DNA of 64,000 nucleotides from positions 261,501 through 325,500 of the forward strand of contig NZ_CP077073.1 in assembly GCF_019139535.1 (NCBI RefSeq), in the 5' to 3' direction. The notes below the pieces were generated by a model. That model was given only the letters and a program-made list of their open reading frames with translations. It made no database searches and was not told the origin of the DNA. This stretch comes from Pseudomonas muyukensis. GTDB lineage: Bacteria > Pseudomonadota > Gammaproteobacteria > Pseudomonadales > Pseudomonadaceae. Shown here piece by piece: positions 8,825-20,266 of this stretch; the first letter of the stretch is position 1, and the number at the start of each line of letters is the position of its first letter. Made by a program: the position numbers and the translations under genes.

Positions 8825-9682
8825 TCAGAGAACGACAGTGCGATTGGCGTTGAGGAACACCCGCCGCTCGATGTGATAACCCACCGCCCGCGCCAGGGTC
8901 AGGCACTCGATATCCCGCCCCTTGGCAATCAGGTCCTCGGGGTAGTGGCCATGGTCCACCACCTCGACGCCCTGGGCGATGATCGGCCCTTCGTCCAGGT
9001 CGTTGTTGATGTAGTGCGCCGTGGCGCCGACCATCTTCACGCCCTTGTTGTAGGCCTGGTGATACGGCTTGGCGCCCTTGAACCCCGGCAGCAACGAGTG
9101 GTGGATGTTGATCGCCCAGCCATCCAGGCGCCGGCACAGCTCCGGCGACAGCACCTGCATGTAGCGGGCAAGAATGACCAGCTCGGCACCACTCTGCTCG
9201 ATCACCTGCAACACCTTGCGCTCCTGGGCCGGCTTGTCGTTGGGATCGAGGGCGAAGTGGTAGTAGGGAATCTTGTGCCAGTGCGCCAGGGGCTCGAGGT
9301 CGGGGTGGTTGGACACCACCGCGACCACCTCCATGGCCAGCTGGCCGATGCGCTGGCGGTACAGCAGGTCGTTCAGGCAGTGGTCGGCCTTGGACACCAT
9401 GATCACCACCTTGGGCCGATGGTTGGGCGCGGTCAGCTCGAAGGCCATGCCGAAGGCTTCGCTGCGCTCGGCCAGGCCTGCGCGAAAACCGTCTTCGTCG
9501 AAAGCGTCCGGGGCGCGGAACTCCACGCGAATGAAGAACCGCCCCGACAGCCGGTCGTCGAAGGAATGGTGCTCGGTGACATAGCAGCGCTGCTCGTACA
9601 GGTGACGCGTCACCACATCGACCGTGCCGAGCATGCTCGGGCAGTCGGCGGTGAGAATCCAGGTGTCCGGTGCCCGACTCAT
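8825..9682 (-). CDS. purU: Formyltetrahydrofolate deformylase
   Basis: Hydrolyses 10-formyl-THF to formate and THF, which recycles folate when methyl groups arrive as C1-THF. The 285-residue protein has an N-terminal ACT domain (about 8-85) and a formyltransferase-fold domain (about 90-285). Catalytic elements are visible: Asn-His in NIHHSLLPGF and Asp in NNDLDEGPIIAQ. The ATG at 9682 (MSRAPDTWIL) is 11 bp after the soxG stop, so purU is the tail of the sarcosine oxidase operon. This links it to the methylene-THF made by SoxBDAG. Confidence 0.95.
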   Translation of the reverse strand: MSRAPDTWILTADCPSMLGTVDVVTRHLYEQRCYVTEHHSFDDRLSGRFFIRVEFRAPDAFDEDGFRAGLAERSEAFGMAFELTAPNHRPKVVIMVSKADHCLNDLLYRQRIGQLAMEVVAVVSNHPDLEPLAHWHKIPYYHFALDPNDKPAQERKVLQVIEQSGAELVILARYMQVLSPELCRRLDGWAINIHHSLLPGFKGAKPYHQAYNKGVKMVGATAHYINNDLDEGPIIAQGVEVVDHGHYPEDLIAKGRDIECLTLARAVGYHIERRVFLNANRTVVL

Positions 9683-9693
9683 GGTGCTGCTCC

Positions 9694-10326
9694 TTAGGCT
9701 TCGATGGCCAGGCCGTACTCGGCCGACGCGTCCTGCAGCCACAGCCACCAGTAGTCGGAGAAGCTGCGGCGAATCATCAGTTCCCAGGTGTCCTCGGCGG
9801 TGCGGCGGATCACCAGTTGCGACTTGGCGAACACCGTGCCGACGGCCTTGCCCACCGGGAAGTTGTTCGGGTGCACATCATAGCTGGTGGATTTCATCAG
9901 CACATCGCGCACGTTGGGGCCGCGCAGTTCGAGCAGGGTCTGCCCGCCACTGACGTTGACCACCTGGACATGCTGGCCGTCGAGGGCGTCGCGCAGCTTC
10001 TGCTCGACGGCGAACTCCTGGCCGCCGGGGACGATCAGCAGGTACTCGTCAGGGCCCATCCACTGCAGCGACATCTCGCCGTTGGCAACCACGGTCAGGG
10101 CCACCGGCAGTTCCAGGCCCAGGGCCTTGTGCACGGCGCCAGCGAAGGCAGGATCATGGCCATCGCCACGCAGGGTCAGGTGGCCGAGGAATTTCTTTTC
10201 GCGCAGGGTCACGCCTGCGTTCTTGCGGCCCTTGCCGACCAGGCTGGCCAGGTCGGCGTGGTGCAGCGGCGACTGGGCCTTGGCGTCGGAGCCGGGGTTT
10301 TGCTGGAAGACGTTGATAGCGCTCAT
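9694..10326 (-). CDS. soxG: Sarcosine oxidase gamma subunit
   Basis: A 210-residue subunit of heterotetrameric sarcosine oxidase, which demethylates sarcosine to glycine with transfer of the methyl carbon to THF and formation of H2O2. The gamma chain has a truncated GcvT/YgfZ-like fold and no cofactor motif of its own. It begins MSAINVFQQNPGSD and lies between soxA and purU. The link to soxA is interrupted by 138 bp containing a REP, although normally soxBDAG genes are tightly packed. Confidence 0.93.
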   Translation of the reverse strand: MSAINVFQQNPGSDAKAQSPLHHADLASLVGKGRKNAGVTLREKKFLGHLTLRGDGHDPAFAGAVHKALGLELPVALTVVANGEMSLQWMGPDEYLLIVPGGQEFAVEQKLRDALDGQHVQVVNVSGGQTLLELRGPNVRDVLMKSTSYDVHPNNFPVGKAVGTVFAKSQLVIRRTAEDTWELMIRRSFSDYWWLWLQDASAEYGLAIEA

Positions 10327-10373
10327 GTGTTACCTGCCTTGAATTCTTGTTCGTCGATACGACGCAACGGTGT

Positions 10374-10437
10374 GGCCGGCAAGCCGGCGCCTACAAGCAC
10401 TGCGTCGAACCCGTAGGAGCCGGCTTGCCGGCGAAGG
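10374..10437. repeat. REP pair (GGAGCCGGCTTGCCGGC family)
   Basis: Opposed arms GGCCGGCAAGCCGGCGCCTAC and GTAGGAGCCGGCTTGCCGGC inside the sarcosine oxidase operon, between soxA and soxG. Confidence 0.85.
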
Positions 10438-10464
10438 GCCTGGCCAGCCCCCACAGGGCCGGAT

Positions 10465-13400
10465 TCAAACGTTCTGCCGCTCACCCTTCGGATCGAAGAA
10501 CACCGAAGACACGATCTCGGCTTCGATCACGCTGCCGTCGGCCTGCGGCGAATACACCCGCTCGCCCAGGCGCTTGAGGCCACCCTTGACCACGCCCATG
10601 GCGAACGAATAGCCCAGGGAGTTGGCCGCATAGCTGGAAGTGACGTGGCCGACCATGTCCATCGGGATCGGCTGCTTGGGGTCGAATACCAGCTGGGCGC
10701 CCTCGGGCAGCCAGACGTTCGGGTCCACGGGCTTCAGGCCCACCAGCTGCTTGCGGTTCTCGCGGGTGGTGTCCTCGCGGTTCATGCCGCGCAGGCCGAT
10801 CCACGAGAAGGCCTTGTTGCGGCCCACGCACCAGCTCATGTTGAGGTCGTCCGGGGTCATCGAGCCGTCGGTGTCCTGGCCGACGATGATGAAGCCCTTC
10901 TCGGCGCGCAGTACGTGCATGGTCTCGGTGCCGTAGGGGGTCAGGTTGTACTTTTTACCCGCCTCGACGATCTGCTCCAGCACGCCCATGGCGTAGTTGG
11001 CCTGCACGTTGATCTCGTACGACAGCTCGCCGGTGAACGAGATGCGGAACACCCGCGCCGGCACGCCGCCGACCACGCCTTCCTTCCAGCTCATGAACGG
11101 GAAGCCGTCCTTGTCCAGGTCGATGTCGCTGACCTCGGCCAGCAGCTTGCGGCTGTTGGGGCCCGACAGGGTCATGGTCGCCCAGTGGTCGGTAACCGAG
11201 GTGAAGTACACCTTCATCTCTGGCCACTCGGTCTGGTGGTACAGCTCCAGCCATTGCAGCACGCGGGCGGCACCGCCGGTGGTGGTGGTCATGATGAAGT
11301 GGTTGTCGCCGACGCAGGCGGTGACGCCGTCGTCGAAGACCATGCCATCTTCCTTGCACATCAGGCCGTAGCGGGCCTTGCCCACATCGAGCTTGGTCCA
11401 GGCGTTGGTGTAGATGCGGTTGAGGAACTCACGGGCATCCGGGCCCTGGATGTCGATCTTGCCCAGGGTCGAGGCGTCCAGCAGGCCGACGCTGTCACGC
11501 ACCGCCTTGCATTCGCGGGCCACGGCGCTGTGGATATCTTCGCCCGGCTTGGGGAAGTACCACGGGCGCTTCCACTGGCCGACGTCCTCGAACTCGGCGC
11601 CGTTCTTGACGTGCCAGGCATGCAGCGCGGTGAAGCGCACCGGCTCGAACAGGTGGCCGCAGTGCCGGCCCGCCACCGCGCCGAAGGTCACCGGCGTGTA
11701 GTTGGGGCGGAACATGGTGGTGCCCATTTCCGGGATGCCTATCCCCAGCGAACGGGCGGCGATGGCCAGGCCGTTGATGTTGCCCAGCTTGCCCTGGTCG
11801 GTGCCGAAGCCCAGCGCGGTGTAGCGCTTGACGTGCTCGACCGACTCGAAGCCTTCGCGGGTGGCCAGCTCGATGGCGGCGGCGGTGACGTCGTTCTGCT
11901 GGTCGACGAACTGCTTGGGCGCACGGGCGGTGCCTTTGTCGTGGGGCACCTGGAACAAGGCCACGGTGGCCTCTTCCTTGCGCGCCAGGGTTTTCGGCAG
12001 CGTGCCGACGCTGGCCTTGAAGCCGGCCTCGGTGGCGGCGCGCGCACCGCCTTCGAAGCCGTCGGCGATCACATCGCCCAGGGCATAGACGCCATTCACG
12101 CCACCGACGCACACGCGCTTCTGCGGCGCATCGCCGGGCACGAAGCCAAGGATGTCTTCACGCCACACCGGGCGGCCGCCCAGGTGCGAAGCCAGGTGCA
12201 CCACCGGGCTGTAGCCGCCGGAGGTGGCGATCAGGTCGCACTCGAGGGTTTCACCGGGGCTGGTGACCTTGTGCGCCTGCACATCGATGGCCGCCACCCG
12301 GGCGCCAGTCACGTGCTTGCTGCCCTTGGCCTCGATCACCGCGCTGGAGGTGAGGATGCGGATGCCCTTGGCGCGGGCCTCTTCGACCAGCGAGCCGCGT
12401 GGGTTGTGGCGGGCATCGGCGATGGCCACCACTTGCAGGCCAGCATCGTGCCAGTCCAGCGCGGCGCGGTAGGCGTGGTCGTTGTTGGTCGACAGCACCA
12501 GCTTGCGGCCCGGGGCCACGCCATAGCGGCGCACATAGGTGGACACGGCGCCGGCCAGCATGTTGCCCGGCAGGTCGTTGTTGCCGTACACCAGCGGCCG
12601 CTCGTGGGCGCCGGCGGCCAGCACCACCCGGTTGGCACGCACGCGGTGCACGCGCTGGCGTACCTGGCCAATGGGCGCGCGGTCGCCCAGGTGGTCGGTG
12701 AGGCGCTCGTGGATGGTCAGGAAGTTGTGGTCGTGGTAGCCGTTGACCGTACTGCGCGCCAGCAAGGTGACTTCCGGCAGAGTTTCCAGCTCGGCCACCA
12801 CGGCATTGACCCAATCGGCGGCCGGCTTGCCGTCGAGGGTCTCGCGGCTGTCGAGCAAGGTGCCGCCGAATTCTTCCTGCTCATCGGCGAGGATCACCCG
12901 CGCACCGCTGCGCGCAGCAGCCAGCGCCGCCGCCAGGCCGGCAGGGCCGGCGCCGACGATCAGCACGTCGCAGTGCTGGTTCATGTAGTCGTAGCTGTCC
13001 GGGTCGTTCTGCAGCGGCGCGCGACCGAGGCCTGCGGCCTTGCGGATGTACTTCTCGTAGGTCATCCAGAACGACTTGGGATACATGAAGGTCTTGTAGT
13101 AGAACCCGGGCGGCATCATGCTGCCGCCGACCTTGCCGATGATGCCCATCATGTCGTTGTTGACGTTCGGCCAGCCGTTGGTGCTGGTGGCGACCAGGCC
13201 GGCGTACAACGCCTGCTGGGTGGCGCGCACGTTGGGGATCTGGGTGGCTTCGCTGGCGCCGATCTGCAGGATCGCGTTCGGCTCCTCGGTGCCGGCGGCG
13301 ATGATCCCGCGCGGGCGCGAATACTTGAAGCTGCGCCCGACGATATCCACGCCGTTGGCCAGCAGCGCGGCGGCCAGGGTGTCGCCGGCATAGCCCTGGT

Positions 13401-13482
13401 AGGTCTTGCCGTTGAAGCTGAAGTTCAGCACCTTGCTGCGGTCGATACGGCCGCCACTGGCGAGGCGATAGGTCTGGCTCAT
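10465..13482 (-). CDS. soxA: Sarcosine oxidase alpha subunit
   Basis: A 1005-residue subunit. The N-terminal region resembles a Fer2-like fold and is followed by a NAD/FAD-binding domain (CDVLIVGAGPAGLAAALAAA at about residues 172-191). The second half (about 600-1005) is a GcvT-like aminomethyltransferase domain that binds folate and converts the methyl group to 5,10-methylene-THF. The ATG overlaps the soxD stop by 4 bp, so translation is coupled. The length fits the roughly 1,000 residues known for the family. Confidence 0.96.
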   Translation of the reverse strand: MSQTYRLASGGRIDRSKVLNFSFNGKTYQGYAGDTLAAALLANGVDIVGRSFKYSRPRGIIAAGTEEPNAILQIGASEATQIPNVRATQQALYAGLVATSTNGWPNVNNDMMGIIGKVGGSMMPPGFYYKTFMYPKSFWMTYEKYIRKAAGLGRAPLQNDPDSYDYMNQHCDVLIVGAGPAGLAAALAAARSGARVILADEQEEFGGTLLDSRETLDGKPAADWVNAVVAELETLPEVTLLARSTVNGYHDHNFLTIHERLTDHLGDRAPIGQVRQRVHRVRANRVVLAAGAHERPLVYGNNDLPGNMLAGAVSTYVRRYGVAPGRKLVLSTNNDHAYRAALDWHDAGLQVVAIADARHNPRGSLVEEARAKGIRILTSSAVIEAKGSKHVTGARVAAIDVQAHKVTSPGETLECDLIATSGGYSPVVHLASHLGGRPVWREDILGFVPGDAPQKRVCVGGVNGVYALGDVIADGFEGGARAATEAGFKASVGTLPKTLARKEEATVALFQVPHDKGTARAPKQFVDQQNDVTAAAIELATREGFESVEHVKRYTALGFGTDQGKLGNINGLAIAARSLGIGIPEMGTTMFRPNYTPVTFGAVAGRHCGHLFEPVRFTALHAWHVKNGAEFEDVGQWKRPWYFPKPGEDIHSAVARECKAVRDSVGLLDASTLGKIDIQGPDAREFLNRIYTNAWTKLDVGKARYGLMCKEDGMVFDDGVTACVGDNHFIMTTTTGGAARVLQWLELYHQTEWPEMKVYFTSVTDHWATMTLSGPNSRKLLAEVSDIDLDKDGFPFMSWKEGVVGGVPARVFRISFTGELSYEINVQANYAMGVLEQIVEAGKKYNLTPYGTETMHVLRAEKGFIIVGQDTDGSMTPDDLNMSWCVGRNKAFSWIGLRGMNREDTTRENRKQLVGLKPVDPNVWLPEGAQLVFDPKQPIPMDMVGHVTSSYAANSLGYSFAMGVVKGGLKRLGERVYSPQADGSVIEAEIVSSVFFDPKGERQNV

Positions 13483-13814
13483 ACTTTTTCCCCTTGGCCC
13501 TTGGCGGTCGCTGGCGCGGTGCTCTGTTTCGAGGCGGCGGTCACCTGCGGCTTTTCGCCGATCTTGTAGGTTTCCAGCACCTCGTAGGTCACCGTGTCAC
13601 GGGTGACGTTGAAGTACTGGCGGCAGCCGGCAACGTGGTCCCACAGCTCGTGGTGGATACCGCGCGGGTTGTCGCGGAAGAACATGTAGGTGCCCCACTC
13701 CTCGTCGGAGCAGGCGTTCGGGTCCAGCGGGCGGGCGATGTGGGCCTGGCCAGACGCGTGGAACTCTTCCTCGGAGCGCAGCTCGCCGCAGTGGGGACAG
13801 AAGATTTGCAACAT
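13479..13814 (-). CDS. soxD: Sarcosine oxidase delta subunit
   Basis: A 111-residue zinc-binding subunit. The N-terminal CPHC (Cys6, Cys9) and later His/Cys residues (HHELWDHVAGC) form the zinc site. The C-terminal tail is Ala/Thr/Lys-rich and low in complexity. It lies 16 bp after soxB and overlaps soxA by 4 bp, the canonical B-D-A order. Confidence 0.95.
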   Translation of the reverse strand: MLQIFCPHCGELRSEEEFHASGQAHIARPLDPNACSDEEWGTYMFFRDNPRGIHHELWDHVAGCRQYFNVTRDTVTYEVLETYKIGEKPQVTAASKQSTAPATAKGQGEKV

Positions 13815-13830
13815 GACGGTTGTCTCCGGG

Positions 13831-15081
13831 TCAGTGGGCGACGGCAGCGGCGCCGTGTTCGTCGATCAGCGCACCGTTGTAGAAACGGTCGATGGAGAAA
13901 GGCGCGGCCAGCGGGTGCATCTCGCCCTTGGCCAGGCTCGCGGCGAACACGTTGCCCGAACCCGGGGTGGCCTTGAAGCCGCCGGTGCCCCAGCCGCAGT
14001 TGAAGAACATGTTCTTCACCGGGGTCTTGGAAATGATCGGGCAGGCGTCGGGGGTGGTGTCGACGATGCCGCCCCATTGGCGGTTCATGCGCACCCGGGA
14101 GAGGATCGGGAACATCTCGACGATCGCCTGCAAGGTGTGTTCGATGATCGGGTAGGAGCCGCGCTGGCCGTAGCCGACCCAGCCGTCGATACCGGCACCG
14201 ATCACCAGGTCGCCCTTATCGGACTGGCTGATATAGCCGTGCACGGCGTTGGACATGATCACGCTGTCGATGATCGGCTTGATCGGCTCCGACACCAGGG
14301 CTTGCAGAGGGTGCGACTCCAGCGGCAGGCGGAAACCGGCCAGCTTGGCCATGTGTCCGGAATTACCGGCGGTGACCACGCCGACGCGCTTGGCGCCGAT
14401 GAAGCCCTTGTTGGTCTCGACGCCGATCACCGCGCCGTTCTCTTTGCGGAAACCGATCACCTCGGTCTGCTGGATCAGGTCCACGCCCAGGGCGTCGGCG
14501 GCGCGGGCGAAGCCCCAGGCCACGGCATCGTGGCGGGCCACGCCGCCACGGCGCTGCACGGTGGCGCCAAGGATCGGGTAGCGGGTGTTCTTCGAGCAAT
14601 CCAGGTAGGGGATCTCGGCCGCCACCTGCTCGGTGCGAATCAGCTCGCCGTCCACGCCGTTGAGGCGGTTGGCATTGACCCGGCGCTCGGAGTCGCGGAT
14701 GTCCTGCAGGGTGTGGCACAGGTTGTAGACGCCGCGCTGGGAGAACATCACGTTGTAGTTGATGTCCTGCGAGAGCCCTTCCCACAGCTTCATGGCGTGC
14801 TCGTACAGGTGCGCCGACTCGTCCCACAGGTAGTTGGAACGCACGATGGTGGTGTTGCGCGCGGTGTTGCCGCCGCCCAGGTAGCCTTTCTCGATCACCG
14901 CCACGTTGGTGATGCCGTGCTCCTTGGCCAGGTAGTAGGCGGTGGCCAGGCCATGGCCGCCACCACCGACGATGACCACGTCGTAGACCTTCTTCGGCGT
15001 TGGCGTGCGCCACATGCGCTGCCAGTTCTCGTGGTGGCTGAGGGAGTGCTTGAAGAGGCCGAAGCCTGAATAACGTTGCAT
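13831..15081 (-). CDS. soxB: Sarcosine oxidase beta subunit
   Basis: The catalytic flavoprotein subunit, 416 residues. The dinucleotide fold [18 protein letters not shown] is at about 35-52. The family carries covalent FMN on a His and non-covalent FAD. I chose the ATG at 15081 (MQRYSGFGL), which has GGAG 9 bp upstream and gives the usual family length; an in-frame GTG at 15096 adds only five residues. The gene follows glyA by 15 bp. Confidence 0.96.
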   Translation of the reverse strand: MQRYSGFGLFKHSLSHHENWQRMWRTPTPKKVYDVVIVGGGGHGLATAYYLAKEHGITNVAVIEKGYLGGGNTARNTTIVRSNYLWDESAHLYEHAMKLWEGLSQDINYNVMFSQRGVYNLCHTLQDIRDSERRVNANRLNGVDGELIRTEQVAAEIPYLDCSKNTRYPILGATVQRRGGVARHDAVAWGFARAADALGVDLIQQTEVIGFRKENGAVIGVETNKGFIGAKRVGVVTAGNSGHMAKLAGFRLPLESHPLQALVSEPIKPIIDSVIMSNAVHGYISQSDKGDLVIGAGIDGWVGYGQRGSYPIIEHTLQAIVEMFPILSRVRMNRQWGGIVDTTPDACPIISKTPVKNMFFNCGWGTGGFKATPGSGNVFAASLAKGEMHPLAAPFSIDRFYNGALIDEHGAAAVAH

Positions 15082-15096
15082 GGTGTTCTGCTCCAC

Positions 15097-16350
<1,254 letters not shown>

Positions 16351-16496
16351 CGTGTATCTCCCGGCAGCGATCGTTTCTTGTCTAGTGAGGGTCTTCTCAC
16401 CCTTTGCGCCGATGGTATGACCGGGCCGGGGGGCACAGATGCCTGCGCGCGCCTTGCAATGGCGCGTTTACGACATTCGCCTTCACGCGTCGCACG

Positions 16497-16560
16497 GGCC
16501 TGCAGGAGCCAGCCTTGCTGGCGAACCGCTTTGGCTGCCAGAGCAAGGCTGGCTCCTGCC
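16497..16560. repeat. REP pair (GGAGCCAGCCTTGCTGGC variant)
   Basis: Opposed arms GGAGCCAGCCTTGCTGGC and GCAAGGCTGGCTCCTGCC in the glyA/threonine aldolase intergenic region. Confidence 0.75.
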
Positions 16561-16641
16561 GGTCAGCGTCGTGGCCTGTATAGGCAACCGCCAAATCGAT
16601 GGTTTAGAGTGCGTGCCTGCGTCGTAAAAAGGACAGGCGTC

Positions 16642-17682
16642 ATGACCAACAACAACCAGCAATTCGCCAGCGACAACTATTCCGGTATCTGCCCCGAAGC
16701 CTGGGCTGCGATGGAAAAGGCCAACCAGGGCCACGAACGCGCCTACGGCGACGACCAGTGGACCGAACGCGCCGCCGAGTACTTCCGCAAGCTGTTCGAG
16801 ACCGACTGCGAGGTGTTCTTCGCCTTCAACGGCACCGCCGCCAACTCCCTGGCCCTGGCCTCGCTGTGCCAGAGCTACCACAGCGTGATCTGCTCCGAGA
16901 CCGCCCACGTCGAGACCGACGAATGCGGCGCGCCGGAGTTCTTCTCCAACGGCTCCAAACTGCTCACCGCGCCCAGCGTCAACGGCAAGCTGACGCCGCA
17001 ATCGATCCGCGAAGTGGCGCTCAAGCGCCAGGACATCCACTACCCCAAGCCACGGGTGGTCACCCTCACCCAGGCCACTGAAGTGGGCAGCGTGTACCGC
17101 CCCGACGAGCTCAAGGCGATCAGCGCCACCTGCAAGGAACTGGGCCTGAACCTGCACATGGACGGCGCGCGCTTCAGCAACGCCTGCGCGTTCCTCGCCT
17201 GTTCGCCGGCCGAGCTGACCTGGAAGGCCGGCGTCGACGTGCTGTGCTTCGGCGGCACCAAGAACGGCATGGCGGTGGGCGAGGCGATCCTGTTCTTCAA
17301 CCGCGACCTGGCCGAGGACTTCGACTACCGCTGCAAGCAGGCCGGGCAACTGGCGTCGAAGATGCGCTTTTTGTCGGCGCCGTGGGTCGGGCTGCTGGAA
17401 GACGGCGCCTGGCTGCGCCATGGCCAGCACGCCAACCACTGCGCGCAGTTGCTGGCGTCGTTGGTGAAGGGCCTGCCGGACGTGGAGCTGATGTTCCCGG
17501 TGGAGGCCAACGGGGTGTTCCTGCAGATGCCGGAGCATGCGCTGGAGGCCTTGCGCAACAAGGGCTGGCGTTTCTACACCTTCATTGGCAGCGGCGGCGC
17601 GCGGTTCATGTGCTCGTGGGATACACAAGAAGCCCGGGTGCGCGAACTGGCGGCGGATATCCGCGCCATCGTCGGCAGCTGA
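16642..17682 (+). CDS. ltaE: Low-specificity L-threonine aldolase
   Basis: Cleaves L-threonine and L-allo-threonine to glycine and acetaldehyde. The 346-residue PLP enzyme has its Schiff-base Lys at about 207 in LCFGGTKNGM, the position reported for Pseudomonas threonine aldolase. The ATG at 16642 is preceded by AAAAAGGACAGG; an open frame continues far upstream but has no better start. It diverges from glyA. Because it yields glycine, it fits the surrounding glycine/serine metabolism. Confidence 0.94.
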   Translation: MTNNNQQFASDNYSGICPEAWAAMEKANQGHERAYGDDQWTERAAEYFRKLFETDCEVFFAFNGTAANSLALASLCQSYHSVICSETAHVETDECGAPEFFSNGSKLLTAPSVNGKLTPQSIREVALKRQDIHYPKPRVVTLTQATEVGSVYRPDELKAISATCKELGLNLHMDGARFSNACAFLACSPAELTWKAGVDVLCFGGTKNGMAVGEAILFFNRDLAEDFDYRCKQAGQLASKMRFLSAPWVGLLEDGAWLRHGQHANHCAQLLASLVKGLPDVELMFPVEANGVFLQMPEHALEALRNKGWRFYTFIGSGGARFMCSWDTQEARVRELAADIRAIVGS

Positions 17683-17692
17683 TCCAATGCTG

Positions 17693-17795
17693 GGAGGGCT
17701 TTGCCCTCCTTTCGCGACACAAGGCCGCGCCTACACAAACACACCGCCCCCTGTAGGAGCGGCCTTGTGTCGCGAAAGGGCCGCAACGCGGCCCC
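17693..17795. repeat. Paired REP element (GGAGCGGCCTTG family)
   Basis: Two opposed copies between the convergent ltaE and chemoreceptor genes, ending in GGGCCGCAACGCGGCCCC. Confidence 0.85.
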
Positions 17796-17801
17796 AGCGG
17801 C

Positions 17802-19739
17802 CTAAAGCCTGAACCCACCCATCTGCCGCGCCAGGTCATCGGCCAGGCCACGCAATGCCTGGCACTCCTCGCGACACCCCTGCACTTCGCTGGCCGTCAG
17901 CCGCGCCAGGTCGGAAATCCCTTGCACGTTGCGGTTGATCTCCTCGGTCACCGCCGACTGCTCTTCGGTCGCCGTAGCCACCTGCTCGTTCATGCCGCTG
18001 ATGCGCTCGACCTGGTCGGTGATCGCCCCCAGCGAAGCCCCGGTGCGCTGGCTCGACTCGACCCCGTTGCCAGTCGCCTCGCGCCCGGCCTGCATCGATG
18101 CCACCGCGGTACCTGCACCCTGTTTGAGGCGCTGGATCATCTGCTGCACTTCGTCGGTGGAAAGCTGGGTACGCCGCGCCAGGGTACGCACCTCATCGGC
18201 AACCACGGCGAAACCACGCCCCATCTCGCCGGCCCGAGCGGCCTCGATGGCGGCATTGAGCGCCAGCAGGTTGGTTTGTTCGGAAATGCTGCGGATCACC
18301 GCCAGCACTTCATCGATCGAGGCGACTTCGTCGGCCAGTTGCGCGACTGCCTCGGCGGCGCGGCCGATTTCCCCGGACATGCCTTCGATATTGTCGACCG
18401 AGCGTCGCACCACCTCCCGCGCCTGCAACGCCTCGTCGCGCGCCGCCTGCGAAACGTGGGCGGCGGAGCCGGCGTTGCGGGCGATGTCCTGCACGGTCAG
18501 GCCCATTTCATGCACGGCGGTGGCGACCATCTCGGTCATTTCCTGCTGGCGGCCCGAGCGCTCGGCGGTGTTGTCCACCACCTGGGTCACCTGTTCCACC
18601 GACAGGTGCAGGCGCTCGGTGGTGCGCAGCACCTCGCCGATCAGCGCGCGCTGGCTGTCGAGGAAGCGGTTGAAGCCACGCGCCAGGTCACCCAGCTCGT
18701 CCTGGCGCGCATCGTCCAGGCGGTGGCTGAGGTCGCCCGCGCCACTGCCAATCTGCACTAGCGCCGCGGTAACCTGGCGGATCGGCCGCACCAGGCCACG
18801 GGCCAGCAGCACCACCAGCAACAGCGAAAGCAGCGCCACCGCGCCGCCGATCAGGCAGGTCTGCCAGATCGCCTGGCGCGCCTGGGCATAGATTTCGGCC
18901 TCGGGGACCTCAGCCACCAGGGTCCAGTTGAGGTCGCGCAAGGGCAAGCCCAGGGCCAGGTAGTCCTCGCCATCACGCTGGAAACGGCTACTGCGCAGGC
19001 CTTCACCCGCGCTCAGCACGGCCTTTGCCGCCGCGGCGTCCAACTGTTCGGCCAGTTGCCGCCTGCCGCTGTACTGCTGGTCGGGATGGACCTGGATCAA
19101 GCCATCGTTGCGTACCAGGAACACCTTGCCGTGCGCGCCGAAGCTGAAGTCGTGGATCAGTTTCGACAGCTCGGTCATGCGCAGGCCCATGCCGGCCACG
19201 CCCACCAACTGGCCGGCCTTTTCCACGCGGTAGTCGATGAACAGCGCCAGCTCACCGGTAGCACCGTCGATATCGATGTTGATCAGGCGCTCGGCGCCGC
19301 TGTCGATGTAGCCGTAGAACCACTGGTCCTTGGGGTTGGCGCGGCTGAGGGTGCGATCCAGGCCTTTCTCGTTGTAGTAGTGGCCGCTGCCGGTGGAGAC
19401 GAACAGGGTGGTGAAGGCGCGATTGCGCTGCTTGGCGGTGTCGAGGTATTCGATGAAGCGCGGCAGTTCGGCGGGGGCTTCGCCTGCGGCCAGCCAGTCG
19501 CGCAGCAGGGTGTTGCCGGCGATGTCCGCCGCAGCCACCAAGGGCTGGCCGAGCATGCGCTCGATATCGTTGCGTATGGCTTCGATGCTCGCCGGCAGCG
19601 CCGTGTCGAGCAGGTAGCGCTCGGTGAGGCGGTTGAGCGCCACCGTATAGATCGCCACCACCACCAGGATGCTCGCCAGCAGGGCGGCGCCCATGCTCGC
19701 GATCAATTGCCACTGGATGCTTCGCCGCCAGATACGCAT
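17802..19739 (-). CDS. mcpH: Methyl-accepting chemotaxis protein with dCache sensor, probable McpH
   Basis: A 645-residue chemoreceptor. Membrane helix 1 is at about 10-33, a periplasmic double-Cache-like ligand domain spans about 35-280, helix 2 is at about 285-307, and HAMP and the signalling domain follow with the conserved hairpin [18 protein letters not shown]. The Cache domain lacks the RxWY-type amino-acid motif. The neighbouring ltaE-glyA-sox order is the same as at KT2440 PP_0320, where McpH, a purine-derivative receptor, is encoded. The gene symbol therefore rests on remembered synteny, not on a ligand motif; the chemoreceptor call itself is firm. Confidence 0.82.
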   Translation of the reverse strand: MRIWRRSIQWQLIASMGAALLASILVVVAIYTVALNRLTERYLLDTALPASIEAIRNDIERMLGQPLVAAADIAGNTLLRDWLAAGEAPAELPRFIEYLDTAKQRNRAFTTLFVSTGSGHYYNEKGLDRTLSRANPKDQWFYGYIDSGAERLINIDIDGATGELALFIDYRVEKAGQLVGVAGMGLRMTELSKLIHDFSFGAHGKVFLVRNDGLIQVHPDQQYSGRRQLAEQLDAAAAKAVLSAGEGLRSSRFQRDGEDYLALGLPLRDLNWTLVAEVPEAEIYAQARQAIWQTCLIGGAVALLSLLLVVLLARGLVRPIRQVTAALVQIGSGAGDLSHRLDDARQDELGDLARGFNRFLDSQRALIGEVLRTTERLHLSVEQVTQVVDNTAERSGRQQEMTEMVATAVHEMGLTVQDIARNAGSAAHVSQAARDEALQAREVVRRSVDNIEGMSGEIGRAAEAVAQLADEVASIDEVLAVIRSISEQTNLLALNAAIEAARAGEMGRGFAVVADEVRTLARRTQLSTDEVQQMIQRLKQGAGTAVASMQAGREATGNGVESSQRTGASLGAITDQVERISGMNEQVATATEEQSAVTEEINRNVQGISDLARLTASEVQGCREECQALRGLADDLARQMGGFRL

Positions 19740-19860
19740 GCCCTTGCTCCCCGATAATTATTGTTTTTCGGGAAGTGTATACACTTAAGTATCCAGTTAT
19801 TCCAGTGATCCGCGACAAGGCTTGGCGCGCCCAACGCTCCAGCAGGCAGGCCGAAAACAG

Positions 19861-19942
19861 CGTAGGAGCCGGCTTGCCGGCGAACACCGGCACAGCCGGT
19901 GCCATTCACCGCGGCGCCTGGTTCGCCAGCAAGGCTCCTACG
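19861..19942. repeat. REP pair (GGAGCCGGCTTGCCGGC family)
   Basis: GTAGGAGCCGGCTTGCCGGCG, a second stem ACCGGCACAGCCGGT, and a reversed TTCGCCAGCAAGGCTCCTAC lie in the 224-bp gap between zapA and the upstream end of the chemoreceptor gene. Confidence 0.8.
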
Positions 19943-19963
19943 GTTTAGCCGCGCGCAGGCGCG

Positions 19964-20266
19964 TCAGACGTCGGAGACGGCCTTGCTGATGGCATCGACC
20001 GTGGCGTCGATCTGCGCCTGGGTACGCTCGAGGGTCTGGGCGTGCTCGCGCTGCAGCTCGATCTGCTTGGAGCACAGGTTCAAGGCCGCCAGCACCAGCA
20101 GCTTGTCGCCGATCAGGGTCGGGTAGTTGCGCTTGGTTTCAGCCAGGGCAACGTTGAGCATGCGCACGGCCTGGGAGAGAGTTTCCTCCTGGCCTTCAGG
20201 CGCCTTGAGCGAATAGTCGTTGCCCAGGATCGACACGACGTTGACCGGCTGCGCTTGCAGTCTCAT
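19964..20266 (-). CDS. zapA: Cell division protein ZapA
   Basis: A 100-residue protein that promotes FtsZ filament bundling at the septum. The N-terminal half has the ZapA globular signature VNVVSILGNDYSLKAPEGQE and the C-terminal half is a long coiled coil. The ATG overlaps the stop of the TIGR02449 gene (ATGA), the pairing known from other gammaproteobacteria. In P. aeruginosa this pair is followed by 6S RNA and a 5-formyl-THF cyclo-ligase gene. Neither is here, and both neighbours are chemoreceptor genes instead. Confidence 0.93.
   Translation of the reverse strand: MRLQAQPVNVVSILGNDYSLKAPEGQEETLSQAVRMLNVALAETKRNYPTLIGDKLLVLAALNLCSKQIELQREHAQTLERTQAQIDATVDAISKAVSDV

Noticed and set aside
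10645..13569. A 974-codon frame on the plus strand
   Set aside because: It is exactly antisense to soxA, a certain gene; such long mirrored frames are common in GC-rich DNA and the translation is His/Gly/Ala/Val-rich nonsense.
16351..16641. Glycine riboswitch upstream of glyA
   Set aside because: No tandem aptamer-like conserved blocks; only a short hairpin and a REP are present.
19740..19963. 6S RNA expected after zapA
   Set aside because: The gap holds a REP pair and the chemoreceptor promoter side; I see no roughly 180-nt rod-like RNA there.
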